Of a stretch of DNA of 64,000 nucleotides, positions 34,134 to 42,415 are shown one piece after another. The DNA lies in NCBI GenBank assembly GCA_963844625.1, contig CAWJPF010000026.1:291126-355125 (forward strand). Reading direction: 5' to 3'. Each line of letters opens with the position of its first letter. Within the stretch, counting starts at the first letter, position 1. The DNA is from Palsa-504 sp963844625. GTDB taxonomy: Bacteria; Actinomycetota; Actinomycetes; Streptosporangiales; Streptosporangiaceae. Made by a program: the position numbers and the translations under genes. Below the pieces are notes generated by a model that saw only the letters and a program-made list of their open reading frames with translations, did no database searches and had not been told where the DNA came from.

Positions 34134-35732
34134 ATGGCGAAGATCCACGGACGGCGAACGTTCCTCGGGTTCGCGGCGGCGGCGGGCGGGGCCGGGCTGC
34201 TCTCGTCCTGCAGCGCGAAGGGCGCCACCAGCGCCGCGGGCGGCTCATCCCCGGCGACGGCGGGCAGCGCGGCCCGGACGGCAGGCGCGTCGCCGGCCTC
34301 GGGTCCGCCCTCGGCCGCCGATTGGACGGCCCTCGGCCGTGACCTGTCCGGACCCCTGGTGCGGCCGGGCGAGGCCGCCTACACCACCTCCAAGCGGCTC
34401 TTCGACCCGCGCTTCGACTCGCTGCACCCGGCCGGGATCGCCTACTGCCGCAATCCCCATGACGTGGCCACCTGCCTGGCCTTCGTCCGCAAGTACGGCG
34501 TCCCGGTGACGGCCAGGTGCGGCGGGCACAGCTACGCGGGCTATTCGTCGACCAGCGGCCTGATCATGGACGTGACCCGGATGGCCGGCGTGAACGTCAA
34601 CGGGAACACCGCGACCGTGGGCGCCGGCACGCACCTGATCGACTTCTACAACGGGCTGGCCGCGCGCGGCCGTGCGGTGCCGGGCGGATCGTGCCCGACC
34701 GTCGGCATCTCCGGGCTTACGCTGGGCGGCGGCATCGGGGTCGTCGCCCGCGCCTACGGACTGACCAGCGACAACGTCCAGTCGCTGCAGATCGTCACCG
34801 CCGACGGCCAGGTCAGGACCTGCAACGCCAGCACCAACGCCGACCTGTACTGGGCGTGCCGTGGCGGTGGCGGCGGCAACTTCGGCGTGGTCACCTCGTT
34901 CACTTTCACCACCCACCCAGCCGGCGACATCGTCCTTTTCTTCCTGTCCTGGCCGTGGTCGCAGGCGGCCCGGGTGATCTCGGCCTGGCAGTCCTGGGCG
35001 CCGCACGCCCCGGACGCGCTCTGGTCGAACATGCACCTGGCCGCCGCGCCCGGCGGCTCGATCCCGTCCATCCAGGTCGGCGGTACCTACCTGGGCAGCC
35101 TCAGCACGGCGTCGGCCCAGCTGGAGAAGCTGTACGCCGCCGTGGGCTCGGACCCCTCCTCGCCCTTCATGGAGACCACCTCCTGGCTGCACGCGATGCT
35201 GGTCGAGGCCGGCTGCGCGAGCCTGACCGTCAACGAGTGCCACCTGCCCACCCAGAACCCAGCCGGCCAGCTGTCCCGGGCTTCGGAGTACGCCAAGTCC
35301 GATTTCTTCACCAAGCCGCTGAGCAGTCACGGGATCGGCACGCTGCTGTCCGGCGTGGAGAGCCTGCAGCGGGTCAGCGGCGCGGCCGGCGGGTCCGGCG
35401 GCATCGCGTTCGACTCGCTCGGCGGCGCGGTCAACCGGGTCGCGCCGGGCGCCACCGCGTTCGTCCACCGCGACGCGCTCTTCGGCGCCCAGTACACCAC
35501 CGGCTGGACGCCCGGCGCGGCGGCCGCCGGGGTGGCCCGCCAGCACGCGTGGCAGCAGTCGTTCTGGCAGTCGATGCGCCCCTACGCCAGCGGCCAGGCG
35601 TACCAGAACTACATCGACCCCGCCCTGACCAACTGGCGCCAGGCCTACTACGGTGCTAACTACAATCGGCTCTCCCAGATCAAGGCTCGCTACGATCCTG
35701 ACCGCGTGTTCACCTTCGCCCAGGCGATCTAG
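34134..35732 (+). CDS. Tat-exported FAD-linked oxidase with bicovalent flavin motif (BBE type)
   Basis: 532 aa. The N-terminus has a twin-arginine signal (GRRTFLGF) and a lipobox-like GLLSSC (Cys26), then an Ser/Ala/Gly-rich linker. The FAD domain has RCGGHSYAGYS with His132 and PGGSCPTVGISGLTLGGGIG with Cys187, the two residues that attach FAD at the 8-alpha and 6 positions in berberine-bridge-type oxidases. The C-terminal BBE segment is YYGANYNRLSQIKARYDPDR. It probably oxidises a sugar, alcohol or amine outside the membrane and makes hydrogen peroxide; substrate unknown. Good RBS GAAAGGAAGG. No partner gene is coupled. Confidence 0.92.
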   Translation: MAKIHGRRTFLGFAAAAGGAGLLSSCSAKGATSAAGGSSPATAGSAARTAGASPASGPPSAADWTALGRDLSGPLVRPGEAAYTTSKRLFDPRFDSLHPAGIAYCRNPHDVATCLAFVRKYGVPVTARCGGHSYAGYSSTSGLIMDVTRMAGVNVNGNTATVGAGTHLIDFYNGLAARGRAVPGGSCPTVGISGLTLGGGIGVVARAYGLTSDNVQSLQIVTADGQVRTCNASTNADLYWACRGGGGGNFGVVTSFTFTTHPAGDIVLFFLSWPWSQAARVISAWQSWAPHAPDALWSNMHLAAAPGGSIPSIQVGGTYLGSLSTASAQLEKLYAAVGSDPSSPFMETTSWLHAMLVEAGCASLTVNECHLPTQNPAGQLSRASEYAKSDFFTKPLSSHGIGTLLSGVESLQRVSGAAGGSGGIAFDSLGGAVNRVAPGATAFVHRDALFGAQYTTGWTPGAAAAGVARQHAWQQSFWQSMRPYASGQAYQNYIDPALTNWRQAYYGANYNRLSQIKARYDPDRVFTFAQAI

Positions 35733-35878
35733 CCCCCCAGCCGCCGGGACCCCGCTGAACCGGACGCTGCCGAACCGTAGCCGTGACATGTCCCAGACCA
35801 TGCGCTCGGGCGTGCATGATGGTATCTCCGTAATTGCGGGAAATCCGACGCCCGCAGCCCGCTACCCATGTAGGACCG

Positions 35879-37105
35879 ATGACAAGTAACGCGGGGCTCC
35901 AGACTTCGGCCTCTGCCATGAATCAGGACCAGGTGCAGGTCTTGCTCGTCGAGGACGACGACGGCGACGCCCTGCTGGTCGAGGAGCTGCTGCTCGAAGT
36001 GGGGGCCGCGGTCACCGTGCACCGGGCCCGCTCCCTGACTCAGGCTAAGGCCCTGCTCTCCGACGCGGCCTGCGTCCTGCTCGATCTCGGCCTGCCTGAC
36101 TCACAGGGCCTGAACGGACTCAGGCAACTGCTCCGGCTCGAGCCGGATGCCGCCGTGGTCGTGCTCACCGGCGACGCCAATGAGTACCTGGGGGAGCAGG
36201 CGGTCCGGGCCGGGGCGCAGGATTACCTGGTCAAGGGCGAGGTCGCCGGGCACATGCTGAACCGGGTCATCCGGTACGCGGTGGAACGCCAGCGGGCCGA
36301 AGAAGCGCAGCGTGAGCTGCAGGTGGCGCAGCTCCACGCCGAGGAGAACGTCCGGCTCGAGCGCGGCCTGCTCCCTTCGCCGCTGCTGACCGACCCCAGG
36401 CTCAGCGTATCGGCGCGCTGCCTGGCCGGGGGCGGGCACATGCTGCTCGGCGGGGATTTCTACGATGTGGTCGAGGCGGCGGACGGCTGGGTGCACGCCC
36501 TCATCGGCGACGTCTGCGGGCGGGGGCCGGCCGAGGCCGCGCTCGGCGTCTGCCTGCGGGTGGCCTGGCGCGCGCTGGTGCTGGCCGGCCGGCCAGCCGA
36601 GGAGATACTTTTCACCCTCAGCCAGCTCCTTGAGCACGAACGGCAAGACGACACCATGTTCGCCACGTTGTGCATGATGTCGGTCACCCCCGACCGTGGC
36701 ACCGGCTGGGTCCGCATGGCCGGCCACCTGCCGCCGCTGCTCGTCGACCGCGGCGGCGTGCGGGAGCTTCCGACTCTGTCGGCGGCACCCCTCGGCCTCA
36801 GCGACGTCCGGGACTGGCCGGGGACTGAGGTGCCGCTCGACGGCCGCTGGTCGATCCTGCTGTTCACCGACGGGCTCATCGAGGGCAGGATCGGCCGCGG
36901 ATCCGAGCGGCTGGGCAGCGAAGGCCTGATGGACCTGATCAGGAACGCGCTCGCCACATCCTCCCCGGCATCGTCCGGGGATGGCCGCCTCGTCGGCGAC
37001 CAGCTGCTCGACCAGGTGATCGATCGCGTCCGTGAGCTCAACGGGCGGGACCTCGACGACGACCTGGCCGTCCTCGCCCTCGGCTTTTCCGGGCCAGCGC
37101 AATGA
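35879..37105 (+). CDS. Response regulator with PP2C-type phosphatase output
   Basis: 408 aa from ATG 35879 (TAGGA upstream; a GTG at 35834 is in frame but less likely). The N-terminal receiver has LLVEDDDGDALLVEE and VLLDLGLPDSQ (phospho-Asp) and a terminal YLVKGEV. A coiled linker (VERQRAEEAQRELQVAQLHA) leads to a PP2C/SpoIIE domain: LGGDFYDVVEA, HALIGDVCGRGPAEAA, ILLFTDGLIEGR, and DLDDDLAVLALG with metal-binding Asp residues. Such proteins dephosphorylate anti-anti-sigma factors under kinase control. It overlaps the downstream histidine kinase by four bases (ATGA), so the two are co-translated. Confidence 0.93.
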   Translation: MTSNAGLQTSASAMNQDQVQVLLVEDDDGDALLVEELLLEVGAAVTVHRARSLTQAKALLSDAACVLLDLGLPDSQGLNGLRQLLRLEPDAAVVVLTGDANEYLGEQAVRAGAQDYLVKGEVAGHMLNRVIRYAVERQRAEEAQRELQVAQLHAEENVRLERGLLPSPLLTDPRLSVSARCLAGGGHMLLGGDFYDVVEAADGWVHALIGDVCGRGPAEAALGVCLRVAWRALVLAGRPAEEILFTLSQLLEHERQDDTMFATLCMMSVTPDRGTGWVRMAGHLPPLLVDRGGVRELPTLSAAPLGLSDVRDWPGTEVPLDGRWSILLFTDGLIEGRIGRGSERLGSEGLMDLIRNALATSSPASSGDGRLVGDQLLDQVIDRVRELNGRDLDDDLAVLALGFSGPAQ

Positions 37106-38781
37106 TGAGCGAGGTCGTGACCGAAGGCGCCCCGCCCGCGGCTGGACCTAGCCCGCAGGCGGCCCCCGCGGCGGTGGCCAGGCGCTGGCCGCTCAGCCGG
37201 ATCGTGGGCGTCGCCGTCCTGGCCCTGCTGCTCTTCTCGGTGGCGGCCGTGGTGGCGGGCGGCCTCGCCCTGCTCACCCTGCGCCATAACCGCGAGCGGG
37301 TGGTGGTCACGCTCGACCCGGCCGCCCTGGCGGTCCAGCAGCTCGACATCGCGATGCTTAACCAGGAGACCGGCGTGCGCGGTTACGCGCTCAGCGGCCA
37401 GCAGGCCTTCCTGGCCCCGTACACCCAGGGCCACGCGGAGGAGATGTCCGCCGTGGCCACCTTGCGGCGGCTGCAGGGCCAGCTGCCGCCCGGCAGCCAG
37501 GCTGAGCTCACGAGCGTGACCAACCAGGCGCATTACTGGCGCACCTACTACGCCCAGCCGGCCATCGCCCAGGTCACCCGCAGCGGCAAACCGGTGATCA
37601 GTCCCGGCATCACTGCGGGAAAGGCGGATTTTGACGCCCTGCGCGCCAGGATCGCCGTGCTCGAGGCGGATATCTCGACCGCGAGAACAGGATCGGTCGC
37701 GGCCCTGAACGACTCCGCGACCGTGCTCAACGTCGTCTTCATCGCCATCGCGATCGGCCTGGCCGTCATCGTGGTGGTACTCGCGCTCGGTCTGCGGGCC
37801 GCCGCGATCAGGCCGCTGCACACGCTGGCTGCGGAAGCCCGCCGGGTGGCTGGCGGCGATTTCGGACATGCGGTCACCGTCCGCGGCCCGCGTGAGGTGA
37901 CGGGCCTGGCCGCGGACGTGAACAGCATGCGGGAGCGGATTTTGCAGGAGCTATCGGCGACGCGGGCCGCGAACACGATCCTGGAGGCCAATGCCGCCGA
38001 ACTCCAGCGCTCGAACGCAGAGCTCGAGCAGTTCGCCTACATCGCCTCACATGACCTCCAGGAGCCGCTCAGGAAGGTCGCAAGCTTCACCCAGCTGCTC
38101 CAGCGCCGCTACGCCGGGCAGCTCGACGCCCGGGCCGATCAGTACATCGAGTTCGCGGTCGACGGCGCCAAGCGGATGCAGACGCTCATCAACGACCTGC
38201 TCGCCTACAGCCGGGTCGGGCGGTCCTCGCGCGAGCCCGCCCTGGTCTCGAGCGACGCCGCGCTCGGCCAGGCCCGGGCCAACCTGGCCGCGTCGATGGA
38301 AGAATCAGGCGCCACCGTAGAGTCCGGGCACCTGCCGCTGGTCCTGGCCGAGATGCCACTGCTGACCGCGGTGTTCCAGAACCTGTTGAGCAACGCGCTG
38401 AAGTTCAGCGGCGGCAAAGCGCCCCGGATCGTGATCACGGTCAGCCGGGAGGAGCCTTTCTGGCTGTTCTCGTTCACCGACAACGGCATCGGGATCGAGC
38501 CGGAGTACGCCGACCGTATTTTCGTGATCTTCCAGCGCCTGCACGAGCGGTCTGCCTACCCCGGCACCGGCATCGGCCTGGCCATGACCCGGAAGATCAT
38601 CGAGTATTTCGGTGGCCGGATCTGGCTCGACCAGGGCTACGCTAACGGTGCGCGATTCCTCTTTACCCTGCCGATGCCACCGGAAAGCCGGACGCCAGGC
38701 GCCGTGACCGCCGAACCCGCTGTCCCGACCTCAGAACCGCCGGAAGACCAGGAAACCGATGCCCGAATGCGGGGACTCTGA
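37102..38781 (+). CDS. Membrane histidine kinase with CHASE3 and HAMP domains
   Basis: 559 aa. TM1 at about 33-60; an extracytoplasmic CHASE3-like region (QLDIAMLNQETGVRGYALSG); TM2 at about 209-231; HAMP (RPLHTLAAEARRVAGGDFGH); a coiled coil; HisKA with His317 in YIASHDLQEPLRK; and a HATPase with NLLSNALKFSG, FTDNGIGIEPEY and YPGTGIGLAMTRKIIE. The SHDLQEPLRKV phospho-box is that of bacteriophytochrome-type kinases, which match single-domain Rcp1-like regulators such as the one encoded next. It overlaps genes on both sides, so the three products probably form one pathway. The extracellular signal is unknown. Confidence 0.94.
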   Translation: MMSEVVTEGAPPAAGPSPQAAPAAVARRWPLSRIVGVAVLALLLFSVAAVVAGGLALLTLRHNRERVVVTLDPAALAVQQLDIAMLNQETGVRGYALSGQQAFLAPYTQGHAEEMSAVATLRRLQGQLPPGSQAELTSVTNQAHYWRTYYAQPAIAQVTRSGKPVISPGITAGKADFDALRARIAVLEADISTARTGSVAALNDSATVLNVVFIAIAIGLAVIVVVLALGLRAAAIRPLHTLAAEARRVAGGDFGHAVTVRGPREVTGLAADVNSMRERILQELSATRAANTILEANAAELQRSNAELEQFAYIASHDLQEPLRKVASFTQLLQRRYAGQLDARADQYIEFAVDGAKRMQTLINDLLAYSRVGRSSREPALVSSDAALGQARANLAASMEESGATVESGHLPLVLAEMPLLTAVFQNLLSNALKFSGGKAPRIVITVSREEPFWLFSFTDNGIGIEPEYADRIFVIFQRLHERSAYPGTGIGLAMTRKIIEYFGGRIWLDQGYANGARFLFTLPMPPESRTPGAVTAEPAVPTSEPPEDQETDARMRGL

Positions 38782-39202
38782 AGTGATCGACGTGCTGCTG
38801 GTGGAGGACGACGAAGGGGACGTCCTCATGACCAAGGAAGCCTTCGAGTACTACAAGATACGCAACCGGCTGCACGTGGTGAGCGACGGTGAGCAGGCTC
38901 TGCATTTCCTGCGCAAGACCGGCCAGTACGCTGACGCGCCGCGTCCGGGGCTGATCCTGCTCGACGTCAACCTGCCCCGCCGCAGCGGCCTGGAGGTGCT
39001 CGCCGAGCTGAAACAAGACGAGGATCTCCTGGTCATCCCGGTCGTCATGCTGACCACCTCGGCGGCGGAGGAGGACATCTTGCGCAGCTACGCCCTGCAC
39101 GCCAACGCGTTCGTCACCAAGCCGGTTGACTTCGAGCACTTCATCGAGGCGGTCCGGCAGATCGACAACTTCTTCCTGACCCTGGTCTGCCTGCCCGGCT
39201 GA
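38759..39202 (+). CDS. Single-domain response regulator (Rcp1-like)
   Basis: 147 aa, overlapping the kinase gene end by 23 bases in another frame. LLVEDDEGDVLMTKEAFEYY holds the acidic pair, LILLDVNLPRRSGLE the phospho-Asp, VVMLTTSAAEED the Thr, and FVTKPVDFEHF the Lys. No output domain, so it may act as a phosphate relay or sink, or by protein contact. It is closely similar to the regulator at 18949, to the level of shared DAPRPGLILLD-like and VLAELK segments. Confidence 0.93.
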   Translation: MPECGDSEVIDVLLVEDDEGDVLMTKEAFEYYKIRNRLHVVSDGEQALHFLRKTGQYADAPRPGLILLDVNLPRRSGLEVLAELKQDEDLLVIPVVMLTTSAAEEDILRSYALHANAFVTKPVDFEHFIEAVRQIDNFFLTLVCLPG

Positions 39203-39228
39203 GGAGCCGCGGGACGCGTCTCAGCGGA

Positions 39229-39254
39229 CCCCGGCACCGGCACTGGTGCCGGGG
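39229..39254 (+). terminator. Hairpin after the signalling operon
   Basis: CCCCGGCACC (39229-39238) and GGTGCCGGGG (39245-39254) form a perfect 10-bp stem with a 6-nt loop, 27 bp after the response-regulator stop and before the convergent CarD-like gene. No T-run. Confidence 0.75.
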
Positions 39255-39297
39255 TGCGGCGCTACTCGGAATCGGCCGCGGGGCGTCGGTGGCTCGA

Positions 39298-39522
39298 TCA
39301 GAGCTTGGTCAGCTTGGCGCACGGCGTCATGATCCGGACCTGACGCGAGCCGAACTCGATGACCAGGGCGGTGTCATCCTCGACGCCGATGACCCGGCCG
39401 AGGCCGTACTTGTCGTGGGTCACCTGGTCCTGGGCTACGAACACCTCGGGCGGCGGGGGTGGCGGGGCATTGAAGGGACTTCCGGGCAGGAAGCGCCGGG
39501 TGGCGCGGGCAGTGTTCATCAC
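39298..39522 (-). CDS. Small PcrA-tail/CarD-like beta-barrel protein
   Basis: 74 aa. After a Pro-rich N-terminus (NAPPPPPPEVFVAQ), DQVTHDKYGLGRVIGVEDDT and ALVIEFGSRQVRIMTP make a small SH3/Tudor-like barrel resembling the C-terminal tail of PcrA/UvrD helicases and related standalone actinobacterial proteins that may bind RNA polymerase. Convergent with the signalling operon. Function unknown. Confidence 0.8.
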   Translation of the reverse strand: MMNTARATRRFLPGSPFNAPPPPPPEVFVAQDQVTHDKYGLGRVIGVEDDTALVIEFGSRQVRIMTPCAKLTKL

Positions 39523-39627
39523 TACCAGTATGCGCCTGCCGGCCGCTTACTACCTGTTCCTTCGCGTGCCTTATGCCGATTAAACCGGCGGAGGCCGGTG
39601 AATTCTGCCGCTATGCCGGATTCCCGG

Positions 39628-40464
39628 TCAGCGGCTCGGCTTCTCCCAGACCGAGACGTGCCGGCGGCTCTCGCTGGTGAAGGGTGCCCTGGTCCACCCG
39701 TCCCATCGGTCGCGCAAGCGTAGCCCGGCCAGCTGAGCCATCAGGTCGAGCTCGGATGGCCATACGTAACGGAAGGGAAACGAGGTGTACTCGCCGCGGC
39801 CGTCGGCGATCTCGACGTAATTCGAGCTCATGGCCTGGGTGGCGACGTCGTAGACGTCGAACGCCAGTCGCGTCGGGCTCACCTGGAACGGTACCGCCGT
39901 CTGCCCGGCCGGCAGCCTGCGCAGGTCGGGGATCCCGACCTCGATGACGAAGCACCCGCCCGGCTCGAGGTGCGCCGCGACGTTGCAGAAACAGGCCACC
40001 TGCGCCGCCTGGGTGGTCAGGTTCATGATCGTGTTGAAGACCAGGTAGGCGACGGAGAACGTACCATCCACCCTGGTCGTGGCGAAGTCGCCGATGGTTA
40101 CGCCGATCGCGTCGCCGCCCGGCTTGGCGCGCAGCCTGGCCACCATCGCCCGCGACATGTCGATGCCGTGGACCTGGACGCCGCGGTGCGCCAGCGGCAG
40201 CGCGATGCGTCCCGTCCCGATGCCCAGTTCCAGAGCCCGGCCACCGCCAGGTTCCGGGGCCCGGCCACCGCCAGGTTCCAGGGCCCGGCCACCGCCAGGT
40301 TCCAGGGCCCGGCCACCGCCAGGTTCCAGGGCCCGGCCACCGCCAGCCAGCCCCGCCAGGAAGTCGACCGTCGCGTTCACGACGCCCGGCTCGAATTCCT
40401 CCGCCGACGACTCGTCGTATCTTGCCGCCACCCGTTCGGAGAAGTAGCCGTCCTCATCGCTCAT
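39628..40464 (-). CDS. SAM-dependent class I methyltransferase with repeat insertion
   Basis: 278 aa from ATG 40464 (MSDEDGYFSERVAARYDESS). SAM motif I is RALELGIGTGRIALPLAHRG; GIDMSRAMVARL is motif II; later SYVWPSELDLM-like segments complete the fold (FRYVWPSELDLMAQLAGL). Directly before motif I the unit GGGRALEP occurs in tandem copies, adding about 32 residues that the family does not have; they come from a 24-bp DNA minisatellite. The insertion lies in the loop leading to the SAM-binding strand and could lower or abolish activity. A longer in-frame start at 40500 is possible. Substrate unknown. Confidence 0.88.
   Translation of the reverse strand: MSDEDGYFSERVAARYDESSAEEFEPGVVNATVDFLAGLAGGGRALEPGGGRALEPGGGRALEPGGGRAPEPGGGRALELGIGTGRIALPLAHRGVQVHGIDMSRAMVARLRAKPGGDAIGVTIGDFATTRVDGTFSVAYLVFNTIMNLTTQAAQVACFCNVAAHLEPGGCFVIEVGIPDLRRLPAGQTAVPFQVSPTRLAFDVYDVATQAMSSNYVEIADGRGEYTSFPFRYVWPSELDLMAQLAGLRLRDRWDGWTRAPFTSESRRHVSVWEKPSR
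40227..40346. repeat. 24-bp minisatellite (five units) inside a methyltransferase gene
   Basis: Five 24-bp units at 40227-40250, 40251-40274, 40275-40298, 40299-40322 and 40323-40346 differ by at most a few bases from GTTCCAGGGCCCGGCCACCG plus CCAG. Two inner units are identical. The unit is a multiple of three and encodes GGGRALEP on the minus strand, so copy-number changes keep the frame. Confidence 0.95.
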
Positions 40465-40531
40465 CGCCGGACCGTACCGCAGGGGCCCGCTGCCAGGCAC
40501 GCGAATTTAACCGTGCCCGCGGTGCTGCCGC

Positions 40532-40915
40532 TCAGCGGGCCGTCCGTCCGAGCAGCTTCTCGATGCTCCGGCGCTCGCGCTTGGTAGGGCGGCCCGCGCC
40601 ACGGTCGCGGACCGCCACCGGGACCGCTTCCTCGCGGGGCGGAGGCGGCGGGCTGTGGTCGGTATAACACCCGGCCGCCACCGCCGCGCTGACGCGCTTG
40701 GCGATGACTCGCACCACGATCACGACCCGCTCGTGTCCCTCGTGCCGCAGCCGCACCTCGTCACCGGGCCGGACGACCTGCGCGGGCTTGGCCCGCACCC
40801 CGTTGACCCGGACGTGGCCGCCCCGGCAGGCCTCGGCGGCGGCCGAACGGGTCCGCATCAGCCGCACCGACCAGATCCAGCTGTCCACCCGCCCGCCTGC
40901 CTGGTCACCGGCCAT
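40532..40915 (-). CDS. S4-domain RNA-binding protein (Hsp15-like)
   Basis: 127 aa. The S4 fold runs from about residue 8: GRVDSWIWSVRLMRTRSAAA, CRGGHVRVNGVRAKPAQVVR, GDEVRLRHEGHERVVIVVRV. The C-terminus is basic (RPTKRERRSIEKLLG), as in Hsp15/HslR-type proteins that bind stalled 50S subunits carrying nascent chains. Likely a ribosome-associated quality-control factor (inference). Confidence 0.88.
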   Translation of the reverse strand: MAGDQAGGRVDSWIWSVRLMRTRSAAAEACRGGHVRVNGVRAKPAQVVRPGDEVRLRHEGHERVVIVVRVIAKRVSAAVAAGCYTDHSPPPPPREEAVPVAVRDRGAGRPTKRERRSIEKLLGRTAR

Positions 40916-40950
40916 CCCGCCACTGTAATGCGGCCTCGGCGCGCGTTGTC

Positions 40951-41610
40951 TTACTGGCGGCTGGACAGGAACTCGGCGATCCCCGGCTCGCCCCGGCTGG
41001 CGATGAACGCGTTAGGGACGGTCACCAGGATCTCGTCGGCGTGAGCCAGGCACACCCACGCCAGGCCGCCGCCGGAATCGGCGAGCTTCACCTCAGCCTG
41101 GTTCGGACAGGGCTGGTGGCCTGGAGTGTCCACCTGGCAGGCGGCTGAGGTTCCGCCGCCGGCCGATACCATGGCCGCGGCCTCCTTGAGCAGCGAAAAC
41201 CGCTCTGAGGTATCGTCATCAGCCGCCGGCGCCTGGGACGCGGACCGATCCCGCTGGCCGAGGAGCACGGTATTGCCGTCCGGGTCGAGCACCTTCACCT
41301 CGCCGCCGAGCGCGTGCGGGGGGTGCCCGGTCCTGGTCACGCTGACGTCGGCCGCGCCGAGTCGGCCGACCACGACGTCGAGGTCCTCGTAATAGAAGTA
41401 AAACAGCAGCGGCAGCTGCGGGATATCCAGCGGCGGCCGGGTGTAAGCCAGCAGGACGGACAACTCGTCGTGCTGCATGACCGCCCACGCTGAGGTATCG
41501 GCTCGTCCGGCCGAATGCTCGCGGAATCCGAGCGCCTCATAGAACACGCGTGCGGCGTCGATGTCCCGGACATACGTCGCGGCGAACATCGACCGCACGA
41601 CTGGCATCAT
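40951..41610 (-). CDS. VOC-family (glyoxalase/bleomycin-resistance-like) protein with extra C-terminal domain
   Basis: About 219 aa if started at 41610 (an open frame continues to 41709, crossing the divergent gene's start). One VOC module: MFAATYVRDIDAARVFYEAL, GFREHS, LPLLFYFYYEDLDVVVGRLG, and KVLDPDGNTVLLGQR with metal-site-like Glu/His positions. The C-terminal 80 residues contain QVDTPGHQPCPNQAEV and WVCLAHADEI with Cys/His, possibly a small zinc-binding element. Function unknown. Start uncertain, with no good RBS. Confidence 0.8.
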   Translation of the reverse strand: MMPVVRSMFAATYVRDIDAARVFYEALGFREHSAGRADTSAWAVMQHDELSVLLAYTRPPLDIPQLPLLFYFYYEDLDVVVGRLGAADVSVTRTGHPPHALGGEVKVLDPDGNTVLLGQRDRSASQAPAADDDTSERFSLLKEAAAMVSAGGGTSAACQVDTPGHQPCPNQAEVKLADSGGGLAWVCLAHADEILVTVPNAFIASRGEPGIAEFLSSRQ

Positions 41611-41695
41611 GAGCACAAGGTACGCGCAAGGCCCGAAGGCCAGCCGCAAGTCATCTGATCCGTTTGGATACCGCGACATTCGGGTCGGCTGTGCC

Positions 41696-42331
41696 ATGGT
41701 CATGATCATGGGTGACGGCGTGGACCGGCGGCGTGCCGCCTACTGGGACAAGCAGGCCAGCCGGTACGACGGCGCGATGGATTTCTGGGACCGGCACCTG
41801 TTCGGGGACAGCCGGCCGTGGATATGCGGCCGGGCCGCCGGCGAGGTGCTGGAGGTCGCCGTCGGCACCGGGCGCAACCTGCCGCTGTACCCGCAGACCG
41901 CGCGGCTCACCGGTATCGACTGGTCACCGGAGATGCTCGCCATCGCGCGGGAGCGCGCGGCCAGCCTGGGCCGTGACGCCGACCTGCGGACGGGCGACGC
42001 TCAGGCGCTGGACTTCCCCGACGCCTCGTTCGACACCGTGGTGTGCTCGTTCGGACTATGCGCGATCCCGGATGACCGGCGCGCCGTCACCGAGATGGCG
42101 CGCGTGCTGCGCCCGGGCGGCCGGTTGCTGCTCGTCGATCACGTGGCCGCGTCGTGGCGTGCGCTGCGCGCCGTGCAATGGCTGTACGAGCGGGTCAGCA
42201 TCCCGCGCGAAGGCGAGCACTTCCGGCGCAGGCCACTCACCTACCTGCACGACCTGGGCTTCGCGATCGAGGAGAGCCAGCGGTTCAAGCTCGGCATCGT
42301 CGAGCGCGTCTGCGCGCGTAAGCCCGGCTAA
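41696..42331 (+). CDS. SAM-dependent methyltransferase (UbiE/phosphatidylethanolamine-type)
   Basis: About 211 aa. It starts at ATG 41696 (MVMIMGDGVDRRRAAYWDK); two further in-frame ATGs follow at 41702 and 41708. Motif I is VLEVAVGTGRNLPLY, followed by LTGIDWSPEMLAIARERA, DFPDASFDTVVCSFGLCAIP, and MARVLRPGGRLLLVDHVAAS. It resembles class I methyltransferases that act on small molecules or phospholipids; substrate unknown. Divergent from the VOC gene. Confidence 0.9.
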   Translation: MVMIMGDGVDRRRAAYWDKQASRYDGAMDFWDRHLFGDSRPWICGRAAGEVLEVAVGTGRNLPLYPQTARLTGIDWSPEMLAIARERAASLGRDADLRTGDAQALDFPDASFDTVVCSFGLCAIPDDRRAVTEMARVLRPGGRLLLVDHVAASWRALRAVQWLYERVSIPREGEHFRRRPLTYLHDLGFAIEESQRFKLGIVERVCARKPG

Positions 42332-42415
42332 GCCGCCGCACGGAGCGTGCCGCCGGCCCGGCGAAGCCCGAGTTGTAGGATCTGAGCGCCATTAACGGGA
42401 CACGAAGGGAACCGG

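Noticed and set aside
40227..40346. CRISPR array
   Set aside because: Units are directly adjacent without unique spacers and encode in-frame peptide repeats.
39970..40587. Plus-strand frame across the methyltransferase repeats
   Set aside because: It is the antisense of the methyltransferase; the repeated ATARFQGP-like residues come from the minisatellite, not a real repeat protein.
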